A DNA stretch of 64,000 nt, from assembly GCA_028275925.1 (NCBI GenBank), contig JAPWTS010000003.1, forward strand, positions 1 through 64,000, written 5' to 3'. The notes beneath the pieces are model-generated. The model had not been told where the DNA came from and did not search any database. It was given only the letters and a program-made list of their open reading frames with translations. Source of the DNA: Thermofilales archaeon. Lineage in GTDB: Archaea; Thermoproteota; Thermoprotei; Thermofilales; Thermofilaceae. The position numbers were made by a program, and so were the translations under genes. Below are positions 1-8,130 of this stretch, one piece after another. The stretch's first letter is position 1; the number at the start of each line of letters is the position of its first letter.

Positions 1-176
1 GCTTCTTCTACCCCCTCCCTCGAGGGGGGAGCGGGCTGGGGGTTGGCCGAGGCTTGAGACCCGCGCAGGGTCCCCCGCCCCCAGGGCGACCGGGGGCGGC
101 TCCGCGCTCAGCCAATCGCGCTAAGCCGTGTCCTCGGCCGAGCCCCCAGCCCCCCGCGCGCGGCGCGCTGCTCGCC
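1..176. other. GC-rich hairpin tract beyond the truncated tfb gene
   Basis: I see no gene here. The tract is very GC-rich and holds several short perfect stems in a row: one around 11-29 (C-run, loop, G-run), one at 58-72 (GACCC/GGGTC) and one at 77-97 (GCCCCC/GGGGGC). It lies directly beyond the 3' end of the truncated TFB-like gene. It resembles in style, not in exact sequence, the hairpin arrays at 60.6-61.2 kb and 62.49-62.64 kb. It could be the far end of a mobile element or a structured RNA. Confidence 0.4.
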
Positions 177-881
177 CTACGCTGCCGCTAGCGCGGCGAG
201 ATAGGGATCCCTGCCGCCCGCGTAGGGCTTGACCCGCTTCAGGATGCTGAGGGCCTCGCGCTTCACGCTCTCGCTCAAGCCGAGCTTCTGCGCGTAGACC
301 TCCAAGGCCTCCTCTAGGCTGGGGCGCACCAGCGCGCCACAGGCGAGCATCGCTCTCACGGCGCGCGAGTAGGTGACCTCGACGCCGCAGCGCGAGAGCA
401 GCTCGCAGACCCTCGCTAGGGAAACGTAGGAGCCGCAGCGCTTCGCCGTCACGAAGATGGCGACGGCTGCCGCCTCCTCCGGCTTCGCGAGAGCCTTCAG
501 CCGCTTGTAGAGCTCAAGCGCGGCTTTCGCCGGCAGCCCCAGCTCGCCGGCTACCGCCTCGACCGCGCGCTCGAAGAAACCGCGCGCCGGATTCGCGGCG
601 GGGGCGATGGGGGCGAGGTTAGCGGTGGGGTCGAGCTTCGGGGGCGCGTAGACCGGCGCCGCGACGAGGCCGCAGTTCTCGCAGACCAAGAGCCCGCTGT
701 GCTCGACGATTCTGCCCCCGCACTCGGGGCAGACCCCCAGCTCGAAGGCGAGGCTGGAGGACAGGCCGAGAAACGGCGCCCCTACCCCAGCGCCCATCGG
801 GCGGGGGATCTCCAGCTCAAGGGCCCGGGGCTGAGGCCCCCTCATCGCGTTCTCCCTTACCGCGTTCTCCCCGCGGCCCAC
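177..881 (-). CDS. Truncated TFB-like transcription factor
   Basis: This is a relative of transcription factor B, which bridges TBP-bound promoters and RNA polymerase. An N-terminal extension of about 50 residues precedes a zinc ribbon (CPECGG...CENCG) and then cyclin-fold helices (ALELYKRLKALAK, AKRCGSYVSLARVCELL). The chain stops in the second cyclin repeat, just after GGRDPYLAALAAA. The paralogue at 10726 continues for about 40 more residues at that point. A normal TFB is about 300 residues. The start is GTG 881, 26 nt after a strong TATA box that belongs to a promoter module shared with the tnpB genes. The first 25 or so residues are also encoded by module-like sequence. It is probably a reduced paralogue or a decaying gene; DNA binding by the second repeat is doubtful. 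Confidence 0.6.
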   Translation of the reverse strand: MGRGENAVRENAMRGPQPRALELEIPRPMGAGVGAPFLGLSSSLAFELGVCPECGGRIVEHSGLLVCENCGLVAAPVYAPPKLDPTANLAPIAPAANPARGFFERAVEAVAGELGLPAKAALELYKRLKALAKPEEAAAVAIFVTAKRCGSYVSLARVCELLSRCGVEVTYSRAVRAMLACGALVRPSLEEALEVYAQKLGLSESVKREALSILKRVKPYAGGRDPYLAALAAA

Positions 882-1022
882 GGGCTTAAGGCGAACCGGA
901 GCTTTATAAATTCGACGTTGAGAAGCCTGAAAGTGAATTTTTCTAAACAGAAAGTTAAAGAAAAGAATAGAGAATACACAGGTATACTATAGAAGATGCT
1001 CCAGCGGAGCTAGGCAGGCGAA
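882..1022 (-). mobile_element. Dispersed leader/promoter module, copy A
   Basis: Read on the minus strand, this copy starts with TTCGCCTGCCTAGC and a 5-bp hairpin at 998-1010 (GCTCC/GGAGC). A T-rich stretch with TATTCTCTATTC, TTTAACTTTC and TTTAGAAAAATTCACTTTC follows, then the TATA box GAATTTATAAAGC at 901-913. The same order recurs upstream of tnpB at 6.5 kb and 34.7 kb and at 59.9 kb. Here it drives the TFB-like gene from GTG 881. Its outer end supplies the stop codon and last codons of the translin gene. I infer that it is the left end of an IS605-type element. Confidence 0.7.
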
Positions 1023-1678
1023 CGAGTTGCACGCGCCCCGCGCTCAGCTAAAGCCTCCCTCATCAGCTTCTCCAGCTCGCTGCTCACCTCGTAGTAGAGG
1101 ATGTCGCGCGCGGAGCTCTCGACGAGAGCCCTGAGGACGTCAACCTTGTGGCGGAGCCCGGGCACCAGCGCTTCGGGAACCGCTATGGTGGCGAGAGCCC
1201 TGTAAACCTCCTCCATGAGCTTGAGCGCGCGCTCGGCTTCGAGCGGCTTGCCGGCGCTCAAGCTCCGCACCAGCAGCCTCCTGAGCTCCCCCGCGAAATC
1301 GGCAATGCCCAGCAAGTAGTGCTCGGGCTCAACGCCGAGATCTTCGAAGCTCGGCGCCCTACCGCCCTCCAAGTACGCGAGCAGAACGCTTGCCTCCACG
1401 TACTCCGCGAGCGCCGAGGCCACCGACCCACCGTGGTACAGCCTCGGGTGGGAAGCCTTGAAAGCGAGGATCTCGCGGACGAGCTCCCCAGCGGAGGCGA
1501 GCAGCTCCCTCGCGCCGCTCAAATCCCCTTCATGCATCCTGAAGACCGCCTTCCTGCAGAGCCGCGTCACCTCCCTAGTTAGCTTGAGGAGCTTTTCGCG
1601 CGCCTCATCCTCTTCCTCCAAGATCGCGCGCGCTCTCTCGACGACCTCCGCTAGAGCGCTAAGCCCCCCTTCGCCCAT
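1010..1678 (-). CDS. Translin family protein
   Basis: This is an all-helical RNA/DNA-binding protein of the translin family, archaeal branch (222 residues). Diagnostic stretches are KLTREVTRLCRKAVFRMHEG near the N-terminus, then HPRLYHGGSVASALAEYVEA and GIADFAGELRRLL, ending in RDILYYEVSSELEKLM. Eukaryotic translin with TRAX is an RNase; archaeal homologues form octameric shells. I chose ATG 1678 because homologues start close to this point; an upstream in-frame ATG at 1729 exists. It is divergent from the methionine aminopeptidase gene. The last codons and the stop lie in the left end of the adjacent mobile module, so the native C-terminus may have been replaced. Confidence 0.8.
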   Translation of the reverse strand: MGEGGLSALAEVVERARAILEEEDEAREKLLKLTREVTRLCRKAVFRMHEGDLSGARELLASAGELVREILAFKASHPRLYHGGSVASALAEYVEASVLLAYLEGGRAPSFEDLGVEPEHYLLGIADFAGELRRLLVRSLSAGKPLEAERALKLMEEVYRALATIAVPEALVPGLRHKVDVLRALVESSARDILYYEVSSELEKLMREALAERGARATRSPA

Positions 1679-1775
1679 GGTAGCCCTTCCGAGGGTGTAC
1701 GGAAGAACGTTTCGCCTGCGCGCGTCCACAAAAGCAAAATACGGAGAGGCTTACAGGCGGAGGGGTGCCCACGCG

Positions 1776-2693
1776 TTGAGGCTCGTGGAAGAGGAGAGGG
1801 AAAAATACCTGCGAGCGGGCGAGGCCGCCAGGTGCGCCCTCAGCAGAGCGCTCGACATGGTCGAGGAGGGGGCGAGCCTGTACCGGGTAGCGGAAGAGCT
1901 CGAGGGGGTTATCGCGAAGTGCGGAGCGAGCCCCGCTTTTCCGGTCAACATTTCGATCAACAGCGTGGCAGCGCACTACTCGCCGGGCGTTGGGGACCAA
2001 AGCGTTATCCCCCGCGGCGCCGTAGTGAAGGTGGACGTTGGCGCCCACGTAGACGGCTGCATAGCCGACACCGCACTAACCATTTCGCTCGACCCTAGGC
2101 GCGAGCCGCTGGTTGAGGCCGCTAAGCGGGCGTTGCGCGCGGCTTTAGCTGCGCTGAAGCCGGGCGTCGAGCTCAGCGAGGTGGGAGCCTCTGTGGAAAG
2201 CGCGGTCAGAGCCGCTGGTTTCAAACCTATCAGCAACCTGAGCGGGCACCTCATGGATAAGTACACGCTGCACGCCGGCAAGCACGTTCCGAATGTGCGC
2301 TCGGAGCCTTGCGGAAAGGCCCTGGTCGGCGAAGTTTACGCCGTCGAACCGTTCGTGACCGACGGCGCGGGATACGTCGTCGAAGCGGAGGGGGGCACGA
2401 TATACAGGCTCATCGGCACCAGGAGCGTGGGGGACGCGGCGCTGGACAGCGCCATCAAAGGATTGTGGTCAAAGTACAGGGGGCTGCCCTTCTCCGAGAG
2501 GTGGGTGTTCAGTGAAGGGGGTGAAAGAGCCCTTTCGCTGCTAAAGGAGCTCGTGAGACTACGTAGAGTCTACGTGTACCCTCCCCTTGTAGAAGCCGGT
2601 GGCGGCTTCGTGGCGCAGTTCGAGGATACAGTGCTGCTGCTCCCCGACAGAGCTCTGAACACCACGCGAGTCCTCGAGCTGCTGAAAAAGTAG
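1776..2693 (+). CDS. map: Methionine aminopeptidase, type II
   Basis: This enzyme removes the initiator methionine from new proteins in the cytoplasm. The pita-bread fold and metal site are visible: substrate His in INSVAAHYSPG, metal Asp residues in VKVDVGAHVDGCIADTALT, His in HAGKHVPN, Glu in YAVEPF and Glu in AQFEDTVLL. The large insert of type II enzymes is present. I place the start at TTG 1776, about 9 nt after a strong Shine-Dalgarno-like GGAGGGGTG, which gives 305 residues, the usual archaeal length. GTG 1785 is an alternative. The frame stays open upstream to ATG 1677, but that stretch overlaps the divergent translin gene and does not look like the family. Confidence 0.9.
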   Translation: MRLVEEEREKYLRAGEAARCALSRALDMVEEGASLYRVAEELEGVIAKCGASPAFPVNISINSVAAHYSPGVGDQSVIPRGAVVKVDVGAHVDGCIADTALTISLDPRREPLVEAAKRALRAALAALKPGVELSEVGASVESAVRAAGFKPISNLSGHLMDKYTLHAGKHVPNVRSEPCGKALVGEVYAVEPFVTDGAGYVVEAEGGTIYRLIGTRSVGDAALDSAIKGLWSKYRGLPFSERWVFSEGGERALSLLKELVRLRRVYVYPPLVEAGGGFVAQFEDTVLLLPDRALNTTRVLELLKK

Positions 2694-2800
2694 CTCAGTT
2701 CTTAGCGCGCTAGCCGGCAGCTCCGCTCCCGTGCGCTGCTCTGCGGCAGCAGCGCGCTGCATCGCCGCCAGCGCGCAAGAGCCGAGAGGGAAGACGCGCG

Positions 2801-3913
2801 CTAGTTTCCAACTCCCAGAGTGTTCCCCACGCCCACGATCAAAGCGGTTTCGCCGGGCTTCACGTTCGCTAGCACCACCTTCTTCGCCTCCTCTTTGGCC
2901 TTAACGCAAGCTTCGTAGAGCTCCTTGCTCATCGGCATGAGAGCCTCCTCGGCCGACATCTTGATGAGTATCGCGTAGGGCTTGAGATCGTACTCAGCGA
3001 GCAGTTCCTCTATGCCGTACTTCTCCACCCCCGTGCCACCTATCGCCACGCCGTAGCCTTCCACGACCTCGCCGCTGGTCTCTCCCTCCAGCTTGAGCAT
3101 CGCGTCGATCGTGACGACGAGCGACAGCGAGGAACCCCACGCCGCTAGGACCCTCCGCACGGCTTCGTCCAACCTTCCTACGCTGCTGCCGGGTCCCTCC
3201 GCTTTCACCAGCACGAGCTCCCTACCCTCGTAGGAGGCGCGGTACACGCACGTGTCGGGGACCCCCAAGGGGACCGGCTCCGCCTTCAGCTCCTTTGCGA
3301 GCATCGAGAGCACTAACGGGCCCGCCGAATCGCCGATCGGCGCCTGCTTCAGCAGCGCCTCCACCGCACTCTCGTAAGCTCGCACCTCCTCCGCTATGAA
3401 GGGCAGCAGCGCGTCCAGCTGCAGCAGCAGCCAGTAGCTCTTGAAACGCTTCGCTAGCACGTAGTTGTGGTTGACGTACTTGAAGATGAGGTTGAGCCCT
3501 CTAGCGACGCCCACGAGATCGGCGATGACCTCCACCTCCCCCTTGCTCGCGGCTGGCGCCTCCCTCTTCACCTCCTCCTTGAGAGAGAGCTCCTCGCTCC
3601 TGAGCACATGCTTCAGCTTCCTCACGAAGCCGAAGGGGTCGAGGGATTCCGGCGGGATCGTGACGGCCTCCACCAGCCGTTTAACCCTAGCTTCCAAGTC
3701 GCTCAGATTCACCCTTAAGCTCGACTTCGCCGCAACTTCACCGAACTTCCTCACGGCGGAGGAGATCGCGTAATCGCGAGCGGCCTTGAAAAGCGTGAGG
3801 TAGAGCTCTATCTCGCTCGCCAAGCGCCTAACCTCGAGTTCCCGCGACACGTAGGAGAAGAACGCGAGTATCACAATGAACGTCAGCAGATCCAGCAGAC
3901 CACCGCCATCCAT
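2801..3913 (-). CDS. DUF1512-type archaeal membrane-anchored protein
   Basis: This 370-residue protein has one N-terminal membrane segment (residues about 5-22, LLDLLTFIVILAFFSYV), a charged helical region and an alpha/beta C-terminal part. The C-terminus carries the glycine-rich repeats LIVGVGNTLGVGN. I assign it to DUF1512 from memory of the family's length, N-terminal anchor and C-terminal GVGNT signature. No function is established. The start is ATG 3913, because a TATA-like CTTTAAG sits about 30 nt upstream; the upstream in-frame codons lie in the promoter. It is divergent from archease, with both promoters in the 128-bp gap. Confidence 0.65.
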   Translation of the reverse strand: MDGGGLLDLLTFIVILAFFSYVSRELEVRRLASEIELYLTLFKAARDYAISSAVRKFGEVAAKSSLRVNLSDLEARVKRLVEAVTIPPESLDPFGFVRKLKHVLRSEELSLKEEVKREAPAASKGEVEVIADLVGVARGLNLIFKYVNHNYVLAKRFKSYWLLLQLDALLPFIAEEVRAYESAVEALLKQAPIGDSAGPLVLSMLAKELKAEPVPLGVPDTCVYRASYEGRELVLVKAEGPGSSVGRLDEAVRRVLAAWGSSLSLVVTIDAMLKLEGETSGEVVEGYGVAIGGTGVEKYGIEELLAEYDLKPYAILIKMSAEEALMPMSKELYEACVKAKEEAKKVVLANVKPGETALIVGVGNTLGVGN

Positions 3914-4041
3914 CCTGGTGCCGCACCCGCGAGGGCACTTAAAGGCTTTTAGCTTTTCGTAGCGCGCGGCGCGCACACACACTTGCGCCCTATTGCCGCG
4001 CAAAGCGCGCAAACCTTTATGCGAGCGCGCGCCAACCCCCT

Positions 4042-4476
4042 GTGGCTGGCGGGTTTAAGCACCTCCCGCACACAGCTGACGTGCTCATCGAGGCGTGGGG
4101 CGAGAGCTTGGAAGAAGCTTTCGAGTACGCCGCGCTCGGCGTGACTGAGGTCATGACCGACTTGAGCTCCGTGCGCCCGCTGGAGGAAGTCGAGCTCGCT
4201 GCGGAGGGCTTCGACTTAGAGTCGCTGCTTTACGATTGGATAGAGAAGCTTATCGTTCTTTTCGACTCTCGTCAACTCCTCGTGTCTAAGGTCAAAGTGG
4301 AGGGGATCAAGGTCGATCCTAATGGTAAGTACATGCTGAAGGCTCGCGTATGGGGCGAACCGTACGATCCGGAAAGGCACGAGTCCCGCGCGCTCGTCAA
4401 GGCGATGACCTACCACATGATGGAAATACGAAAAGAGGATGGCGCCTACAGGGTGCGCTTCGTAGTCGACATATAG
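4042..4476 (+). CDS. Archease, RtcB activator
   Basis: Archease is a small SHS2-domain protein that helps the tRNA/RNA ligase RtcB to form its guanylated intermediate and turn over. The family start HLPHTADVLIEAWG and the C-terminal ESRALVKAMTYHMMEI and YRVRFVVDI are clear, with conserved acidic metal ligands (ADV near the start, final DI). Length 144 is normal. The start is GTG 4042, about 26 nt after TATA box ACCTTTATGC, so the mRNA is probably leaderless. The ligase gene rtcB is 0.5 kb downstream on the same strand, with an oppositely oriented regulator between them. The intron-containing tRNAs in this window are likely substrates of the pathway. Confidence 0.92.
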   Translation: MAGGFKHLPHTADVLIEAWGESLEEAFEYAALGVTEVMTDLSSVRPLEEVELAAEGFDLESLLYDWIEKLIVLFDSRQLLVSKVKVEGIKVDPNGKYMLKARVWGEPYDPERHESRALVKAMTYHMMEIRKEDGAYRVRFVVDI

Positions 4477-4489
4477 CGCGCCGATGGGG

Positions 4490-4885
4490 TTAAAGCTCTA
4501 TACGGATCTCTTCGGCTAGCGGGTGCACTACGACCCTCCTACCCTGCCTTTCCAAGTATATTACGCTGTAGCGGCTTAAAAACGCCACGTCCGCGTACAC
4601 GTTAGAGGGCGAGCGCCCCAGCTCCCTCGCAAGCTCGCTCACAGACTTCCCTCCAGCGCGCTTGACGTAGGAAATGAGCTCTGTTATGCGGTTCGAGAGG
4701 AGCCTCCGGGCTACCTCGAGGGGCAGCTCCTCCTCAATGAGCACCGGCGACTCGCCCTCCTCCTCGTACGCCGCGTATGCCGCAGCTAAGCGGAGGGCCT
4801 CCTCCCGCCGACCCTCAGCCTCGAGCTCGCCGATCCTTTCCAACAGCTCGTCCGGCCTTAGCCGCCTCCTCAAGTATGCTTTCAT
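4490..4885 (-). CDS. Winged-helix DNA-binding protein, HVO_A0114-like
   Basis: This is a 131-residue predicted transcription regulator. The N-terminal half is acidic and helical (ELEAEGRREEALRLAAAYAAYEEEGE). The C-terminal half is a winged helix: SVSELARELGRSPSNVYADVAFLSRYSVIYLERQGRRVVVHPL, in which SELARELGRSPSNVYADV is the helix-turn-helix. It resembles archaeal regulators of the HVO_A0114/COG4190 type. It is divergent from rtcB with a short AT-rich gap (4886-4963), so it may control itself and rtcB. That is inference from position. No toxin partner is seen. Confidence 0.65.
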   Translation of the reverse strand: MKAYLRRRLRPDELLERIGELEAEGRREEALRLAAAYAAYEEEGESPVLIEEELPLEVARRLLSNRITELISYVKRAGGKSVSELARELGRSPSNVYADVAFLSRYSVIYLERQGRRVVVHPLAEEIRIEL

Positions 4886-4963
4886 ATGCTTTCACAAGAA
4901 TTCGTATTCTAATATCATAAAAATCTTTTTATGTCCCGCGTTGCGGTTGGGACACGGAGCGGT

Positions 4964-6409
4964 ATGGTCTCCTTGAGGAAGCTAGAGGATGTCGTGTGGG
5001 AGATACCTACAAGCTACAAAAAGGGCATGCGCGTGCCAGCTAGAATCTTCGCTGACGAGTACCTGCTCCAGAAGATGCAGAGCGACTTAACGCTAGAGCA
5101 GGCGGCGAACGTGGCGATGCTGCCCGGCATCTACAAGTACTCCATCGTGCTACCCGACGGCCACCAGGGCTACGGCTTCCCCATCGGAGGGGTTGCCGCG
5201 TTCGACGCGGAGGAGGGGGTTCTCAGCCCGGGCGGCGTGGGCTACGACATCAACTGCGGGGTTCGGATACTCCGGACAGACTTGAGGTACGAGGACGTCA
5301 AGGACAAGCTGCCCGAGCTCACCGAGCTGCTTTTCAGGTACATACCCTCGGGCTTGGGCTCCCGAGGCCGCATCAGCTTGAGCAAAAACGAGCTGGATAG
5401 GGTGCTGGCTGAGGGCGTCGAGTGGGCGGTCGAAAGGGGTTACGGGTGGAGCGAAGACCCGGAGTTCATAGAGGAAAGGGGTTCGATGGAGGGGGCCGAC
5501 CCCTCGAAGGTTTCGGATACGGCTAAGGAGAGGGGAAGGGAGCAGCTCGGCACGCTGGGAAGCGGGAACCACTTCCTCGAGGTGCAGGTCGTCGACAAGA
5601 TATACGACCCGAGAGCGGCCGCCGAAATGGGGATCACGGAAGTGGGCCAGGTCACTGTGATGATCCACACCGGCTCCCGAGGGTTGGGGCACCAGGTGTG
5701 CAGCGACTACCTGAGGGTGATGGAGGTGGCGGTGAGGAGGTACAACATGCCGCTGCCTGACCGAGAGCTGGTGTCGGTGCCTACGAAGAGTCGAGAGGCT
5801 GAAGACTACTTCGCTGCGATGAAGGCGGCGGCGAACTTCGCGTGGGCTAACAGGCAGCTGATCACCCACTGGGTGAGGGAAGTCTTCAGCAAGGTTTTCG
5901 GCAAGTCGGCTGATGAGCTGGGGCTCCACATAGTGTACGACGTCGCGCACAACATAGCGAAGCTCGAGGAGCACGTGGTCGATGGGGCTCGCAAGCTCGT
6001 GTACGTGCACAGGAAAGGCGCTACGCGTGCCTTCCCGCCAGGCCACCCGCAGGTGCCGAGCAGGTACAAGGGCATCGGGCAACCGGTCTTGATCCCCGGC
6101 TCGATGGGGACCGCCTCCTACATACTTGTAGGGACGACGAAGGCTATGGAGATAACCTTCGGCTCCGCTCCCCACGGCGCCGGTCGCGTGCTGAGCCGAG
6201 AAGAAGCCAAGCGCAGGTACAGGGGTAGCGAGATCAAGAGCTCGCTGGAGAGCCGCGGCATCGTGGTTAGGGCAGCGAGCATGGCTGTCGTCGCGGAAGA
6301 GGCTCCCGGCGCCTACAAGGACGTGGACCGCGTCGCGGAAGTGGCCGACAGAGCGGGGATGGCGAAGAGGGTCGTGCGTCTCGTGCCGATAGCCGTAGTG
6401 AAAGGCTGA
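4964..6409 (+). CDS. rtcB: RtcB tRNA-splicing RNA ligase
   Basis: RtcB joins 2',3'-cyclic phosphate (or 3'-phosphate) and 5'-OH RNA ends with GTP and Mn2+; in archaea it seals tRNA exons after intron removal. Visible motifs are [30 protein letters not shown] (metal Asp and Cys), [24 protein letters not shown], the distal ligand region [23 protein letters not shown], and HGAGRVLSR with the guanylated His. The length, 481 residues, is normal and there is no intein. ATG 4964 is the start because the TATA box CTTTTTATG overlaps the earlier ATG at 4931. Archease lies upstream. Confidence 0.95.
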   Translation: MVSLRKLEDVVWEIPTSYKKGMRVPARIFADEYLLQKMQSDLTLEQAANVAMLPGIYKYSIVLPDGHQGYGFPIGGVAAFDAEEGVLSPGGVGYDINCGVRILRTDLRYEDVKDKLPELTELLFRYIPSGLGSRGRISLSKNELDRVLAEGVEWAVERGYGWSEDPEFIEERGSMEGADPSKVSDTAKERGREQLGTLGSGNHFLEVQVVDKIYDPRAAAEMGITEVGQVTVMIHTGSRGLGHQVCSDYLRVMEVAVRRYNMPLPDRELVSVPTKSREAEDYFAAMKAAANFAWANRQLITHWVREVFSKVFGKSADELGLHIVYDVAHNIAKLEEHVVDGARKLVYVHRKGATRAFPPGHPQVPSRYKGIGQPVLIPGSMGTASYILVGTTKAMEITFGSAPHGAGRVLSREEAKRRYRGSEIKSSLESRGIVVRAASMAVVAEEAPGAYKDVDRVAEVADRAGMAKRVVRLVPIAVVKG

Positions 6410-6678
6410 TCAGCCACCTTCCCTTTTCTTTTTCTGATTATTGGAGGCGCGCGCGTGCGCTCCGCTTCGTCCGCGCGCTCTCGACTACGCGCTGGCGAAC
6501 CCTCCCTACCTTCCGCAATTCGCTCGCCTAGCTCCGCTGGAGCATTCTCTATGGCATCTTCGCGTATTCTCTATCCTTTTCTTTAACTTTCCGTTTAGAA
6601 AAATTCACTTTCAGGCTTCTTAACATCGAATTTATAAAGCCCCGGTTCGCCTTAGGCCCGTGGGCCGCGGAAAACGCG

Positions 6679-8094
6679 GTGGTAGCGGGCGCGGTGAGGG
6701 GGCTTGAGCCTCGGGCCCTTGAGCTGGAGGTTGTCCCGTTGAACGCTTGGGCCCGGCTCCTCCTGGAGCTTTGTGGTGACCCCCGCACCGGCGGGGGGAG
6801 ATGGGCCCAAGCTTTGCAGAGGGTGCGGGTGGTGAGGACGGACACGCTCCGCCTGCTCACCACACCCGAGCTGGAAGATTTCCTGCGGCGCGTCGGCGAC
6901 GCTACCGCGCGCTTGATCAACATGGAGAGCTACCGCCGCAGGCGCCTGTTCTTCGAGGCGGGAAGGATCGATTACAGCTGGATGAGCGCGTGGGTGCGGC
7001 GGAGGGCGGAGTACTACAGCGTTTACAAGCTGCTTGGTTCGATGAACTTCCACGAAGCCTGCCGCTTGATCGGCGATCAATGGAAGAGCTTTGTGGGGTT
7101 GCTGAAGGCTGCTAAGGAAGGGAAACTGGAGCCTTGGCAGAGGGTGCAGCCGCCTGGCTACAGGAAGCGCGACGGTCAGCGTATACCGATCGTCGTGGTG
7201 AGGTTCGACAACTACAGGATCGACCTCGAAAAGAGGGTGATTCGCTTCGGCTACTGGAACGTGAGCATACCGTTCAAGGGGAAGCCCCGCTGGTTGACAA
7301 GGCCGGGCGCGAAGCAGGGTCGGCTAATCATCACCTACGATCCTGCGAAGAAGCGCTGGTACGCCCGAATCAGCGTGGAGGTGGTGCTCGAAGGGAAGCT
7401 CGGCAACAGCGGCTTGAAGGCTGGCGTCGATCTGGGTAGGGAGAGGCTCATCGCGCTCGTTACGGAGCCGTTGGACGAGAAGGGTGAGGGCATAGCGCTA
7501 CTGTACCGCGGCGGACCGCTGAAGAGCGACTGCTTCTACTTCGAGCGGAAGATCGCCGAAATCGACAGGATGCTGTCCGACCCGAGATCGGAGGAGGTGG
7601 ATAGGGCTGTGCTGTGGGAGATGAGGCGGAGGCTTTACAGCAAGATGAGGAAGCGTAGAGAGCAGATCTTCGCAAATGCGGCGGCGCACTTGGTCAAGAT
7701 GTGCGAGGAGCACGGCGTGGCTGTGCTGCTCCTCGGCTACCCGCGCGGCATCGCTCAGGATAAGCCGGGGAAGGGTAACACGAGCATGTGGAGCTACCGG
7801 AGGCTGGAGCGGCGCATAGCGGTCGCGGCGGAGAACCGCGGCATACCTGCCTTCGAGGTTCCCGAAGATGGTACGTCGAAGACTTGCGCCCGCCACGGGT
7901 GCGAGGTTCAGCGGGGGCCGAGGGGGTTGGTTCGCTGCCCCCACGGGCATGTAATGCACGCAGACTTGAACGCCGCCATGAACATCTTAGCGCGAGGTGG
8001 AGGCAAAGTACCGATGCGAGTGAAGGTGCTCAGCTTCATACCCCCAGCGAGCAAGGTGATCGCGGTCAACGTGAAGAGCAGCAACCCCGCGTAA
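6679..8094 (+). CDS. tnpB: TnpB-family RNA-guided nuclease, copy 1
   Basis: TnpB is an RNA-guided RuvC nuclease carried by IS200/605 elements. The N-terminal helical domain (TPELEDFLRRVGDATARLIN) is followed by the beta-rich part (GYWNVSIPFKGKPRW, RLIITYDPAKKRWYARISV). RuvC-I is KAGVDLGRERLIALV, with catalytic Asp. The RuvC-II position reads VLLLGYPRGIAQDKPGKGN, with no glutamate. Then come VPEDGTSKTC, a zinc ribbon (CARHGCE...CPHGH) and RuvC-III HADLNAAMNIL. It is close to the copy at 34810. The leaderless-position GTG at 6660 gives a 15-codon frame only, so GTG 6679 is the first usable start in the TnpB frame. Upstream module sequence and frame therefore disagree, unlike in copy 2. Confidence 0.88.
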   Translation: MVAGAVRGLEPRALELEVVPLNAWARLLLELCGDPRTGGGRWAQALQRVRVVRTDTLRLLTTPELEDFLRRVGDATARLINMESYRRRRLFFEAGRIDYSWMSAWVRRRAEYYSVYKLLGSMNFHEACRLIGDQWKSFVGLLKAAKEGKLEPWQRVQPPGYRKRDGQRIPIVVVRFDNYRIDLEKRVIRFGYWNVSIPFKGKPRWLTRPGAKQGRLIITYDPAKKRWYARISVEVVLEGKLGNSGLKAGVDLGRERLIALVTEPLDEKGEGIALLYRGGPLKSDCFYFERKIAEIDRMLSDPRSEEVDRAVLWEMRRRLYSKMRKRREQIFANAAAHLVKMCEEHGVAVLLLGYPRGIAQDKPGKGNTSMWSYRRLERRIAVAAENRGIPAFEVPEDGTSKTCARHGCEVQRGPRGLVRCPHGHVMHADLNAAMNILARGGGKVPMRVKVLSFIPPASKVIAVNVKSSNPA

Positions 8095-8121
8095 AGGCGG
8101 GGTAACCCGGATGGCGCGCGC
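8085..8121 (+). ncRNA. Right end / putative omega-RNA 3' end of element 1
   Basis: This segment follows the last tnpB codons. It forms the hairpin CCCCGC-gtaaag-GCGGGG and ends at GGATGGCGCGCGC. The same 3' block occurs after tnpB copy 2 (36217-36254) and, degraded, at 38217-38231. In IS200/605 elements the guide RNA is made from the 3' end of tnpB through the right end, and the next 16-20 nt act as guide. By that rule the guide would be read from position 8122 onward, into the 3' end of rps7. Confidence 0.5.
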
Positions 8122-8130
8122 TATTGGAGG

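Larger units (their letters stand above)
6519..8121 (+). mobile_element. IS605/IS1341-type element 1 (TnpB only)
   Basis: The limits come from comparison with the copy at 34.7-36.3 kb. The left part starts with TTCGCTCGCCTAGC and a 5-bp hairpin (6531-6543), followed by the promoter module with TATA GAATTTATAAAGC at 6628-6640. The right part is a hairpin CCCCGC/GCGGGG (8085-8102) and ends at GGATGGCGCGCGC (8109-8121), after which the copies diverge. It carries tnpB but no tnpA (Y1) or serine recombinase, so it depends on a transposase elsewhere or is immobile. The right end lies 10 bp from the stop codon of rps7. Confidence 0.75.

Noticed and set aside
5150-6175. 341-codon open frame opposite rtcB
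   Set aside because: It is the antisense shadow of a strongly conserved gene; the His/Val/Arg-rich composition has no protein-like pattern.
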